Assembly: GCA_963965975.1 (NCBI GenBank)
Contig: OZ014421.1
Span: 4,081,001 to 4,145,000, forward strand
DNA length: 64,000 bases
Source: Xestospongia bergquistia
Taxonomy: Eukaryota; Porifera; Demospongiae; Haplosclerida; Petrosiidae
Direction of reading: 5' to 3'
Shown here: piece after piece, positions 23,392-33,884 of the stretch
How positions within the stretch are numbered: the stretch's first letter is position 1
How the letters are laid out: each line of letters opens with the position of its first letter
Notes under the pieces: model-generated
Database searches by the model: none
The model's input: the letters and a program-made list of their open reading frames with translations, nothing else
What the model was told of the DNA's origin: nothing
Translations under genes and position numbers: made by a program

Positions 23392-25005
23392 ATGGTGAAG
23401 TCATTGTACTCGTGGTCAACTGAGAATGTCATTCGATTGATTGACTTGTTTGAGAGGCCAAGCTTATATGACATTAAATCCAAGGATTACTTTAACAGAG
23501 ATGTCAGAACTAAAAAACTGGCAGAAATTGGTGAAATGTTGGATATACCAGGTATACATAACTTTATATATATTATATATAATATACACTCTCATTATAG
23601 TTAAAGAAATAGAAAAGAAATGGAGAAATCTAAGGACACAATATGCTAGAGAAAAAGGGAAAATGAAAAAAAGGAAAACTGGAGATGGACTTGACGATGT
23701 TTATGTCACAAAATGGAAACATTATAAACAGTTGGAGTTTTTAGAAGATTTTGTCACACCAAGGGCTTCTCAATCAAATTTACAGGTATTTCTATCAAAT
23801 AATGTCATCCTGCCATTGTACACTTCCAGCTGTTGATGTAAAAGATGTTACTAAGTATTCACGTACATCTCTTGCACTCTGTGAATTTCTATTACTTCCT
23901 TCGCGTTCAATGGGTATCATGCCTTGAGGTTGTTGTTCCATCCTCCAATCTCCAAGTGTGATGGTGTGTGTTGCAGAATCCTGTCTATCAAAACTTCCAG
24001 GAGGAGCGTAAATTGGCTTTGAATTTTTTTTTGTGCATAGGAAATTATGTAAGCTACAACACGCCATGCCATAACAATTATTTCAGCTTTTTCTGGAGAG
24101 AGATGGATAGGGGCCATAAAAACTCGAAATCTGTACGTCGGGCACGGCTTAGTCTATAGTTGAAAATTCGTTTGTCAGTTGTTAATCCCACCTGACCAAA
24201 TGGCTTTTGAATGTATTCTTTTAAAGGAAAGGCATCATCACTCACAAACATGTAAGGAAGGGGAAAACTTCTGTCTGCCATTAGAGGTTCTGGACTAGGT
24301 ATATTGAGGGTGTTGTTTTCCATTGCAGTGAACAGATCACAATTTCTAAACACCCCACCATCTGAGACCCGTCCATTGCATCCTACGTCAATGTATATGA
24401 ATTTATAGTTAGCATCCACAACTGCCAATAGGACTATACTGAAGCTGTGTTTATAGTTAAAGTAATATAATCCACTTCCTGGAGGTGGCCTAATGACTAT
24501 ATGCTTCCCATCCATTGCTCCAATGCAATGGGGAAAATTCCATTGTACATCGAAGTCATGAGCAATGGTCTTCCATTCAGCTTCTGTTTGTGGTACCTGT
24601 AAAAATAAATATGGAATGAATGAATGCATCAAGTAAAAATAAAACAAATGCATTTAATTTTCTATCTAATTATATATGTAGGTTGATGATGAATTAAAAG
24701 ATGAACTGGAACCAATCACTGGCGATGATGCCCTTCCTGATGAAAATTTGGATGAAATGGAGGAGCCATATGTAGTTCAATCTACCAAAAGACCAACTCC
24801 ACAAAGAAATACCAGTAAACGACAGAAAAGAGAGGCCCAAGAGGGAAAACTTTTAGAAAAAGCCATTAATCTAATGGAGACAACTAGTAGCAAATGTACA
24901 CAATGGAATCCTGATGATATATTTGGCGAATACATAGCATCAGAACTTAAAACAATCAAAATGAAGCAGTCAAACAAAGAATTAAATTTCAAATCCAAAC
25001 CATGA
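23392..25005 (+). CDS. MADF-domain DNA-binding protein of the Harbinger element
   Basis: Three exons: 23392-23551, 23601-23785 and 24682-25005, with GT..AG borders and matching phases. They give 222 residues without a stop. The start ATG follows an A-rich stretch. Exon 1 reads TENVIRLIDLFERPSLYDI and exon 2 reads KEIEKKWRNLRTQYAREKGK, the MADF/Myb-SANT fold (helix, then W..LR..Y.RE). Exon 3 is acidic, then Lys/Arg-rich (KRPTPQRNTSKRQKRE), then ends in a BESS-like helix (IFGEYIASELKTI). In PIF/Harbinger elements this second protein helps the transposase enter the nucleus and bind the ends. The intact frame contrasts with the broken transposase. Its second intron holds transposase coding sequence on the other strand. 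Confidence 0.88.
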
Positions 25006-25697
25006 TATTCTCTGTGCAAAATGAAAACCACCTTTCAATGTCACCTGGACAGCTAAATTATGGCTATCCCACCAACCCTCATTACCAATGGGACATGCAT
25101 GGTGGATCAAGTTCATTACATACTAGGGAAAACACTCCAGCTCCTTATTAGACTGTTAACATTGTGTGACTGTTCATTACTCTCTATTACTCATGTCACT
25201 TACTTTCAAATATTTTTTCAAAACTTCAGTTATAACTGAGCATGTCTCTGGCACAATTCTTGAAATTGTTTGTCTGGGAATTCTATAGAGATACTGCAAA
25301 CTGGTATAAGATTCTCCTGTATTTAAGGCATGATAATAAATTTGTAGAAAATATTTATAGACTACTCACCAGTAGCAAGAAAACGTAACGTTACTGCAAG
25401 CCTTTCTCCTGGAGGTAACGCACATCGCATATTTGTGTCAGTGTAAGTAATATGTGGTGTAACAAGATCTAACAGTTCATCAAAAGTAGCAATATCCATT
25501 CTTAGGAAGTTTTTGTATGTCACTTGATCTCCCAACCTCAACTCTTGAGCTAATTGATGATATGCACCATACCTCTGGTGATTTCTAACCCATTCTCTAA
25601 CCCAGACAGTTCGCCTTCTACGTCTGTGACGCATTTTCATCAACGTCAGAGCTATAATGACACCACAAGCACCTATCTTCGCACGGTCTTCCTCCAT
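23795..25697 (-). pseudogene. PIF/Harbinger DDE transposase, broken
   Basis: Exon 1 is 25697-25370 (MEEDRAKIG..., with YKNFLRMDIATFDELLDLV), exon 2 is 25316-25204 (SLQYLYRIPRQTISRIVP, a helix-turn-helix), and exon 3 is 24596-23795. Exon 3 has FPHCIGAMDGKHIVI (first catalytic Asp) and NGRVSDGGVFRNC (second Asp). The expected V-E-N-A-F-G block with the catalytic Glu is deleted: RARRT runs straight into FRVFMAPIHL in another frame. Farther on, a 5 bp tandem duplication (ATGGC) shifts the frame before CCSLHNFLC. Two independent lesions, one removing a catalytic residue, make the enzyme inactive. Confidence 0.9.
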
Positions 25698-25804
25698 TTT
25701 AAAAACTATTGTTAATCAATAATTGTAATAACGTTTATAACTATTAATAAATCACAGCAACAAAGTTGTATCAATATTCCAGCCCAGAGCGACTTTGTTG
25801 CAGA

Positions 25805-25850
25805 AAATAAAGTTGCATGCAACATAATGTTGCCTCGTGTATCCTGGCCT
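25805..25850 (-). repeat. Harbinger right terminal inverted repeat
   Basis: Read inward from 25850 it begins with the same 16 bases as the left end, then GGCAACATTATGTTGC. TAA of the target duplication follows at 25851. Confidence 0.9.
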
Positions 25851-26885
25851 TAAGCAGCTAGTAACTTGTTTGCCTCCTTGTGGTATATGATCAGTACAGA
25901 CACTGCTTAAAGTTAATGGTGTGATATTGGAAAGACAAAAAGTAAAGGAGTCTATTCATTGTGTTCACCCCTTGAGACTTGAAACTAGGCTATGTAGAAC
26001 TCTTCATCATCGGCAATATAGTGTTGGCATATTGATGGATATCATAAACTTATAAGGTGGCGATTAGTAACACATGAAGGTATAGATGGATATAGCAAAG
26101 TTCCAGTTTACTTAAAAGTAGCCAGTAATAACAAATCTGTGACTGTTTTTAATGCATTTCAGCAAGCTGTCGAGTGTTATGGATTACCATCTCGTGTGCA
26201 TTTGGACTGTGGAGGAGAAAATGTACTAGTTGGACACTTCATGTTCAAGCTTTCTGAAATTTTTATTGTGTTAGAAGTGTCCACAACCACAGAATAGAAC
26301 GTTAATGGAGAGATCTTTTTCAAGGCTGCATTAGTTTCTATTACTTCCTATTCTATTCACTGGTAGAAATGGGTCCAACTAGTGAAGCTGATATATGTCC
26401 TCCCTCCCTCCCTTACAACAAAAATCTATAATAAACCCTGCATAATATTAACTACTAGTCATTATTACTATAAATTCTATAACAAACCTTCTTTGTATAT
26501 TAGTTTGTATGTAGAGTACCAAATGTGCCATTAGTACACAATTTGTTATTGTTTTCTCCATTTCACTACACCCAGCAAAGAATTTTAAATCTATAATATA
26601 GTATACTATGTGTAAAGTTAGATTAGTACATTGTTGTGAGGACTATTTAGAAAAAAATAAAAATATTAGTTATCAGATCCTTTTATTTGCAGGACTGTGA
26701 TTATGGGATTGACTGGAGTGGACCAGTGAGTAATTATGATGATAGTAATACTCTAATTGTGCCTGACCTTCCATCTAATTTCTTAACTGAACATCAAAGA
26801 ATCTTGTTAACAGAAGAACTTCAACAGTACCCAGACACAACATTTGGTGTAGAACATTATATCTTAGCAAGAGCCTTCATATTAT

Positions 26886-27429
26886 AAGTTGTTGTGTTAA
26901 GATTGATGGTTCACCACTGTAAGAACTTGACGAAGTTGTAAAGAGTCACAATGTTATCGACCGTCAGGTTGATACAAAAGTGATGATATTGGTCCTAACT
27001 AAGATATCATTGATGCTCCAAAACTATTGAGAAACAACCAGTTTCGAACAAGCCATCAAAAAAGTATTACTGCACTTTTTGTGGTTTGAACATGGCTTAG
27101 TGGAACACAATTAATATAATAAATTAAACAGTGGATTTCATCTTCAGAGCGGAGATTACTCACAGGATAAAAATTAGAGGAGGTAGGATTAAATCATTGT
27201 AAATATGAAAGTTGATTATTGAAACATGATGTAAAGATGTCATTTATTAACACATTAATTTTATTAAGGTCAGGTATTAAATTTTAACAGATAATGTTTG
27301 GAACACTTTGTATATCTATTATTAAACATTTACCATATCCATAACTTCTTGTATTAAGAATGAGATTAGAAATGTATTCTTTTATTGCACATGTAATCAC
27401 TTCTTCCAATCGTTCTCAACTACTCATGT
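26886..27429. other. Spacer and decayed 3' flank of copy 1
   Basis: The first 200 bases parallel 56750-56890 downstream of copy 3 (GATGGTTCACCACTGTAA, then GTCAGGTTGATACAAAAGTG), so the element or its gene extends here. Nothing else is recognised. Confidence 0.6.
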
Positions 27430-28361
27430 CCAGTGTTGGCAGAGGGATCAGCCATGATTTGGGTAAAGTCTCTAGTTGAGCCATGTATTCACCAACATCG
27501 TTTTTGGATGAAACTTCATCTGTCTAAATGTCACTTTGCTAGCTTGAGGAGTAACTTCAAATTTCTCCAATATGGTTTCTTTCAGTGGATAATAATCAGC
27601 TTGAGCATCCACTTCATTGCAAGTAGCTCTAGCTTTGCCGGTCATCAAGGGTATAAGCTGATTAACCCACTCTTGTTGGCTTTATCATGTCGAGCCATAG
27701 TTCATTCAAAGTGGTTAGAAAGTCTTGAATATCCTCACCCTCTTGATAGTTGGCTACTGTTATTCTTGGGCCTTGTTGCTGCTGAAGGATTGTGGTCATC
27801 TGTTGTTGTAACTGAACCACCATCTCCATTGTTTGTTCCATTTTAAGATAACACCTTTTCTTTTTCTTACTTTCAGAATTATAGTTCAAAGGAGGTAACT
27901 GTCGTATCCTTTTGCTTTGTCTTCGCTCTGATTCCGATGTGAAATCTGCGTTTGGTTGAATCCAACAAGGCGCAGCCAATTCCTTGATGTGTTTCAGTCG
28001 TTAAGGTGAGTTCATCGTACAAATTCCTTCTGAAGTATCCCACCCCAGCCACCAAACTTGTTATGCGTAGACGTAATGATAACTTATACCCAGTCTTGGG
28101 TTAAAACTACTCTTTTAATAATAACTAATAATAAATAGGGAGGAACAACCAAACCTACTAAATGAATATAATGAAATAATTGAGTTATTTATAGTTTCTC
28201 ATCTGCTGGAGGATCTCTTCCATTTGACCAATCAAATTCTGGAGAATCACGCTTGAATTGACCAATCAGATCTTCCCAAGATTCGTTCTCATTTGATCCA
28301 CTAGCTCCAGTATTCTATGAATGGCTATGATGTTAGATGTAGACAGTTGACCTGTCACACA
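27430..28361 (-). mobile_element. LTR retrotransposon fragment: 5' LTR and gag
   Basis: On the minus strand an LTR (28361-28059) is followed by a primer-binding-like segment (TTTGGTGGCTGGGGTGGG) and a gag frame at about 27979-27662. Gag has a Gln-rich coiled coil (VQLQQQMTTILQQQQGP), then YQEGEDIQDFLTTL, which resembles gypsy-type gag. The frame continues, broken, as LIPLMTGKARATCNEV to about 27430. The pol region and 3' LTR are absent. Confidence 0.75.
28059..28361 (-). repeat. 5' LTR of the 27.4-28.4 kb element (303 bp)
   Basis: On the minus strand it starts TGTGTGACAGGTC and ends CGCATAACA, with TG..CA borders, directly before the primer-binding-like segment. No second copy is in the window. 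Confidence 0.7.
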
Positions 28362-28464
28362 AGAGTTTCTTGAGTTCATTATATTATATGTGCGACAATA
28401 ATCACATCCTTAATTATAACAAAATGTAATGTCAACAGAGAATTAAGAATTCATATCCGTAAAA

Positions 28465-29762
28465 ATGGACTGTTGGATTGAGAGCATAGACAAACTTGAA
28501 GAAAGAATAAAGATGATTAAGAGAATCTATCCCTCGAGTTCTATAGAAACCAAAGAGGCTCTTGTTGAGGCAGCTGACCATTTATTGGAAGCGTCTGTAC
28601 AGCTGTAACTGCTGGTTTATAATCACCAGGACTTCATTCCTGTGATGAGCAGTCCAACAACTGATTGTGCAATTAAATACTGACTATGAAATGGAGATGA
28701 TTACTTCGGGTGTGAGACGACCTTTAGATATATGTGAATATCAAGTTAGATTCTTGGTTGAAAATGGATTTAAAGAAACTGAGATCACAGCACTGATTGG
28801 TTGCAATACACATATTATTCAAATAAAATTAAAGGAGTTTGGAATTGAATTAAATCGATTCAGTGACATAACTAATCAAAATTTAGATGACCTAGTTAAG
28901 AACATCGTAACACACTTAGCTGCTTGTGGTATATGATCAATACAGACCCTGCTTAAAGTTAATGGTGTGATATAGCAAAGAGAAAGAGTAAGAGAGTCAA
29001 TTCATCATGTTGACAACTTGGGACTTGAAACTAGGCAACGTGGAACACTTCATCCTTGACAATATAACATTACAAGCCCAAATTCTTTGTGGCACAGTGA
29101 TCGATATCATAAACTTATAAGGTGGTGATTAGTAATACATGGAGGTATAGATGGATATAGCTGAGTTCCAGTAGCCTCTAATAACAAAGCTGTGACTGTT
29201 TTTAATGCATGTCTTCAAGCTGTCAAGTGTTATAGATTACCATCTCATGTATATTCGGACTATGGAGGAGAAAATGTTTTAGTTGGATACTTCATGCTCA
29301 AGCATTCTGAGAGAGGTCCAGAGAGAGGAAGTTTTATCTATGGTAGAAGTGTCCACAACCAAAGAATATAATGTTTATGGAGAGATCTTTTTCAAGGCTG
29401 CATTAGTTTCTATTACTTCGTATTCTATTCAATGGAAGAAGTTGGTATATTAGATCCAGCTAGTGAAGTTGAAGTATGTGACCTTCACTTTATTTATCTA
29501 CCAATAATACAATGTCAAGTGGACATGTTTTGTGAGGTATGGTGTAATCATCCTCTCTGTAGAGCACACAACCGAACACCACATCAGCTATGGATTCTTG
29601 GATTGGCTCAAGCTAAGATAGAAACACCAACTAGCAGGGCAGTACTAGGAGTTACTGGAATTACATTAAAAAAAACTCAGATTGTCCTTGAAGGAAACTT
29701 TCACATTACTCCCATCTGTAAGGAATGTGAAAGTATATAAACAGTGTATACAAATTTTATAA
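28465..29762 (+). mobile_element. Integrase-core element, copy 2, nearly full coding length
   Basis: Starts MDCWIESIDKLEERIKMIKR, an N-terminal helix. The next open frame has VRRPLDICEYQVRFLVENGF and then TEITALIGCNTHI, a helix-turn-helix. Then come SLWHSDRYHKLIRW (first Asp), [24 protein letters not shown] (second Asp), [14 protein letters not shown], then a TAA exactly where the catalytic Glu of IERLW should be, and LWRDLFQGCISFYYF, FYSMEEVGILDPASEVEV and HNRTPHQLWILGLAQ. Four or more stops make it inactive. The last 90 bp recur at 53985-54150. I know these only as integrase-core proteins of sponges, cnidarians and fungi; the element type is unclear. Confidence 0.85.
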
Positions 29763-29786
29763 CTAAACCCTAACCCTAAACCCTAA
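29763..29786. repeat. Interstitial telomere-like repeat
   Basis: CTAAACCCTAACCCTAAACC then CTAA: three to four (CCCTAA) units on this strand. They lie exactly between the end of integrase-core copy 2 and the truncated start of a gypsy integrase. CCCTAA/TTAGGG is the usual metazoan telomere unit. Confidence 0.85.
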
Positions 29787-30595
29787 GTACGGTCTTCCAG
29801 AAAAACTAGTATCAGACAATGGACCACAGTTCACCTCTGAAGAAATCACCAAGTTTATGAAAGTTAACGGCATTAAGCATATTTGTAGTGTTCCATATCA
29901 CCCCTCTATAAATGGGTTGGAAGAAAGGTTTGTCCAAACTTTCAAGAAAGCCATGAAGACTAGGGTTCAAGATGAACCAAACCTCAGTACTCAATTGTCA
30001 CAGTTCTTGCTTGGATATCAATCAACACCTCATGCTACTACTAAGATTTCTCCTGGAGAATTATTTCTGCAACGGAAGCTTCGTGAACGCTAATGGACCA
30101 CTGTCTTATTCAATTCAGATTGAAAATGGGAGGATAATTCACCGTCATGCTGATCACATCAAGTCTCATTCAGTGATTACTCTCAACTCTCCTTCACAAC
30201 CTTATACACTATGGAATTTGATTTGTTTTGAACACCAAGTACCGGTTATTTTGAACCTACACCAGTTGTTCAACAAGAACCTGTTCAAGAACGTCGCTAC
30301 CCCTTAAGATCAAGTCGACATCCTCCTTTATGATATTAACCAGGACTATAACACTTAACAGGGGAGGAAATGTGATATCTTTTCAACCTTTTTTAAACTC
30401 TTTAACACTTACTTTTGTTTGCAATTATGTTAGTTAGTATCTCTACTTTTAATTGGTGCTAATTGTGTTAATAGTTTTATCACTTAGCTCTTTTCTTTAT
30501 TGTTTTTGATTTTGTATAAATAGGGTTTAGTTTTTACTTGTACTAGAGTTTCATTCTATCAATTAAAATTATTTCAACTTAACTTAAATACTACA
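29787..30595 (+). mobile_element. Ty3/gypsy element A: integrase tail and 3' LTR
   Basis: Integrase from KLVSDNGPQFTSEE (second catalytic Asp) through VPYHPSINGLEERFVQTFKK, which includes the catalytic Glu region, to SPGELFLQRKLRER. An internal deletion follows, then NANGPLSYSIQIENGRIIH and a short tail. A purine tract (GGGGAGGAAA) precedes the 3' LTR at 30371. It is the same family as the minus-strand element at 54155-55637. The 5' half, with reverse transcriptase and gag, is missing. Confidence 0.88.
30371..30595 (+). repeat. 3' LTR of gypsy element A (225 bp)
   Basis: TGTGATATC..TACTACA, 225 bp, with a TATAAATAGG box about 150 bp in. It aligns with the LTR at 55412-55637 on the other strand. 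The bases after it (AATATCAACCAGGACTATCA) repeat a block from just before the purine tract (30331-30353). Confidence 0.88.
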
Positions 30596-30619
30596 ATTAA
30601 TATCAACCAGGACTATCAC

Positions 30620-32504
30620 AAGCCCACCCATGGATTCCCAGATCTCAACGAGTAATTCGCATTGTATACTGATGTGTCGGATTCAGCTATAGAGGGAGTC
30701 CTGACCCAGAATCAGGACGGCAAAGAATGACTGATAGCGTACTGGAGCAGACAGCTGAAAAGGGCTGAACGAAACTACTCTACAATTGTGGACGAAGCAC
30801 TCGCTGCAGTGGCAGCTATCAAGGAGTTCTACCTCTACCTGTATGGCTTTGACTTTATGCTGGTTACTGACCATAATCCTCTGACATTTCTGAAAGGTTT
30901 GAAAGACATCGGAGGACATGTCTCAAGGTGGACAATTTTCCTGCAACAATTCAATTTTCAGTTCGAGTACAAACCAGGGAGGAATCACGGTAATGCTGAT
31001 ACCATGTCCAGGCGATCCTCTACAGAGAACATAGTTGCTGCACTACATCAATTGGATATAGATCCAGAAAATATGAGAAGGATCCAGCTTGCTGACAAAC
31101 AGCTTGCACCAGTGATCAAAGCACTTGAGGAAGGGAAGCCACTACCTGCAGGTTCAGCTCCTGGACTATGTAGAACATTCATCAAAAATGGAGTTTTGTG
31201 CCAGAAATTTAAATCCTCATCCTCAACAGCAAGAACACAACTAGTGATCCCCAGTGATATGACAGCAACAGTCCTATAATAGCTCCATGATAATGCAAGC
31301 CATCTCAGCTTGCATAAAACAACTGAGAGTATGAAAGAGCGATTCTACTGGACAGGATATGAGCTGGATATTGAGAAATGGGTATGACAATGCCAGCATA
31401 TCAGCAAAATAATGCTCCACAACCTAAACCACAAGTGCCACTTGGAACTATTTAAGGCCACCTGTCGATTTGAAAAGATATTTTGGGATAACATTGAACC
31501 TTTACCCACCTCTTCAAAAGGAAAGAGGTACATCTTAGTTGTGACTGATATTTTCAGCAAGTGGGTTGAAATGTTTGCCTTTCAGTCAACAGATACGAAA
31601 ACATTGGCTACAGGGCTGGTTAACAAAATTGTTTGACAATATGGAGTACCTTCAAGCCTCCATAGTGACCATGGAGCAAACTTAACAAGTCAAGTTGCTT
31701 CATCTCTCTGCAAACACCTAGGAATTGAGCATACACAAACAACAGCATATCACCACAAGGAAATGGACAAGTGGAATGCTTCAATCGTACCTTGGAAGCA
31801 ATGCGAGCAAAGTTAGTGAAGGAGAACCAACAAGATTGGGATCTGCATATCCCCAAGGTGTTGTTCGCATACAGAACTGCGCCTCCATTAGTCTACAGGT
31901 TATTCTCCTTATCAAGTTAATTTTGGACAATTACCAAACCTTGCAATAGATGTAATGCTAGGCAGGGTTCTCTTACCAGGAGAAAGGGAGGAGAAAGGAA
32001 TTCCTACACCTGCGCCACGTAAGAGAGGAAGTGAAGCAGTTTACCCTAACCCAACTTCTCGACCAGCCACCCCAGTGTAAAAGCCAGCATATGCAGAAGT
32101 CATTGCGAATCAACAAGAAACTCGATCATCTGGAGGATATACAACCTCATCAGACGAACTACCAATTGGGACAGGATGACCACAACGTAATCGCCAATCC
32201 TCAATGCATTATGAAGATTATATTACTCATTGACTTTGTGAGGACACAAAAACTAAAGGAGGAATAGTGTAGCGTGTGTACTGTATTAATGTATCTCTAA
32301 GTTGACTCATTTGTGTGTACATAACCATAAGTGTTAATGTGTTAATTATGTGATCATAATTATAAGTGTTAATGTGTTAATTATGTGATGATTACTTCTA
32401 GAACATCTGTGATTTTGTTTAAAATTTTTTAACTGTATTTATTCAAAGAGTTATTGTTGTTGAAATATAACATTGTTGAACTGAGACTAGAACCTTAACT
32501 CACA
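30620..32504 (+). mobile_element. Ty3/gypsy element B: RNase H, integrase, 3' LTR
   Basis: RNase H remnants ALYTDVSDSAIEGVLTQNQ, ERNYSTIVDEALAAVAAIKE, and LVTDHNPLTFLKGLKD. Then FEYKPGRNHGNADTMSRR, the usual tether. Integrase follows with DNASHLSLHKT, YILVVTDIFSKWVEMF (first Asp), SLHSDHGANLTS (second Asp), and a GNGQVE-type motif in another frame at about 31760. Stops and frameshifts are scattered. A purine tract (AAAGGAGGAATAG) leads into an LTR at 32268. The element starts abruptly at 30620, next to element A's LTR, so reverse transcriptase and gag are lost. Confidence 0.88.
32268..32504 (+). repeat. Putative 3' LTR of element B
   Basis: Begins TGTAGCGTGTGTACTG right after the purine tract. 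A TG..CA border near CTCACA at 32504 is the best end I can see; no partner LTR is present to confirm it. It contains a tandem duplication of TATAAGTGTTAATGTGTTAA. Confidence 0.55.
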
Positions 32505-32609
32505 GATATACCCACGTTATATTTAACCTTTTTCAAAGTATTTATATTTGTAATTAAATACTTTGCAATGTATTTGACCCAATGTGTGATGCAAAGAAGA
32601 AAAAAGAAA

Positions 32610-33715
32610 AGAACTTGGAATGATACTGGAATGAACAATGATGAAAACTTAATAGAGATATTGTACTTAATATGATGACAACACATACATATACAGACAT
32701 GTACTAGAGACAATGATCAATTTATTATAATTTTAATATGTTACAGTGATCCTCCTTAAAAATTAAGTTATAATAACATGACTATTATATCAATAAGTGT
32801 ACATAATATAAATTGATTATATATATTATCATCATGTGATCGTTATATTAATGAGTGTCAGTAGATGTAGACATATCATATTAATATACATGTACATGTA
32901 ACAATGATTTTGTGACAACATGATAAATATTACAAGGAACTATATTGTTGACAGCTGTTAATATTATTTTATTTATGGTGATCAGCCATTTAGAGAGAGA
33001 GAGAGAGCCTTTCTAAATCTATTCAATATCTATAATACTTGATGCATACAACTGTCTACATGTACAAGTATATCTGTGGATTGTTGATCTTTTGTCTCTC
33101 TCTTTTAATTTTGTATGTATCTTTTAGCCCAGTACTTATAATTATTGCCTAATATATCCAATATCCTTCATTATATAACATTATGTAATATTAATAATAT
33201 TATAATGTAGATATAGTGTTTGTTGGTATTAGTCCCATTGTCTATCTTCATTAATTTCTTTCAATACTAATTTTAATTTTACTATTTCTTGATTTAATTA
33301 ATTTGTCTAAAAAAAATATGTAAGTATAATTGATTTTTTTTCTTTTTTTGATGTACATGTAATTTGTTGTTTTATTCTAGTCATCAGTATAACTGTGTGA
33401 AATAATTTCTTTTATAACTTCAAAAATATCTAGAGTTTAGTAGATTAATACATAAAAAGTCAATATTATAATATTGTTATTGTTGTATTGTTTGGGTTAT
33501 GAGAACAATAGAATGGGAGAAACCATAAACTTTGTTCACTAAAGTTGATCAATCTGTTAATGTGATTGTTCAGTATCTATTACAGCTGATGTAAGATCAA
33601 TACTAGTGATCTCTATACTTAGTCTAGGTGATGGTTATAGGGAAAGGAGACAGGATATGTGATATATGTCTTCAATATTTCATCTTACTTTACATAGTAT
33701 TCCATCTCCACACAT
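32610..33715. repeat. Segmental duplication, copy B, with kinase tail
   Basis: Collinear with 1836-2745. It opens with the kinase tail coding GMNNDENLIEILYLI-stop. The rest of the kinase is absent upstream, where element B's LTR lies. It ends at the LTR of element C at 33716. Confidence 0.85.
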
Positions 33716-33884
33716 TGTAATGTGGCTGCTTGACTCGTATGACTATGACCTTAGCATGTTTTACAAACACAACTGAACTGTACAAAAAAATGAACTCAAG
33801 ACAGAGAACATTCGTAATATATACACAGACAAATAATCAATAAGCATAATAATAACTAGTTGCAACTATAATAATCATATTACA
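33716..33884 (-). repeat. 3' LTR of element C (169 bp)
   Basis: On the minus strand it starts TGTAATATGATTATT and ends CAGCCACATTACA, right after a purine tract (GAAAGGGGAGA). TG..CA borders are clean. It abuts the end of segmental duplication copy B. Confidence 0.8.

Larger units (their letters stand above)
23156..25850. mobile_element. PIF/Harbinger DNA transposon, 2695 bp, complete ends
   Basis: Both ends begin AGGCCAGGATACACGA when read inward, followed by (T/G)GCAAC and further GTTGC/GCAAC motifs. The flanks carry TAA on each side (23153-23155 and 25851-25853), the 3 bp TWA target duplication typical of PIF/Harbinger. Inside are the two expected genes: a plus-strand MADF DNA-binding protein and a minus-strand DDE transposase, overlapping in introns. 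Joining the flanks across the element restores collinearity with copy 2 at 28890-28960, which confirms the borders. Confidence 0.93.
22640..26885 (+). mobile_element. Integrase-core element, copy 1, split by a Harbinger transposon
   Basis: The upstream part (about 22740-23155) is a decayed homologue of copy 2 at 28600-28900, including the helix-turn-helix segment. A 2.7 kb Harbinger element interrupts it. The downstream part (25854-26885) reads GIDGYSKVPVYLKVASNNKS, then VECYGLPSRVHLDCGGENVL with the second catalytic-region Asp as D in LDCGGEN. A decayed VSTTTE-stop stands where HNQRIERLW is expected. After an intron-like gap come YGIDWSGPVSNYDD and EHYILARAF. These are integrase-fold (DDE) proteins of unknown mobility type. 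The copy is inactive. Confidence 0.8.

Noticed and set aside
27433..27846. 137-codon plus-strand open frame
   Set aside because: It is the antisense shadow of a gypsy gag frame on the minus strand.
30595..30640. A complete LTR element formed by A and B together
   Set aside because: The two LTR families differ (TGTGATATC and TGTAGCG starts) and B starts mid RNase H right after A's LTR, so they are separate truncated elements.
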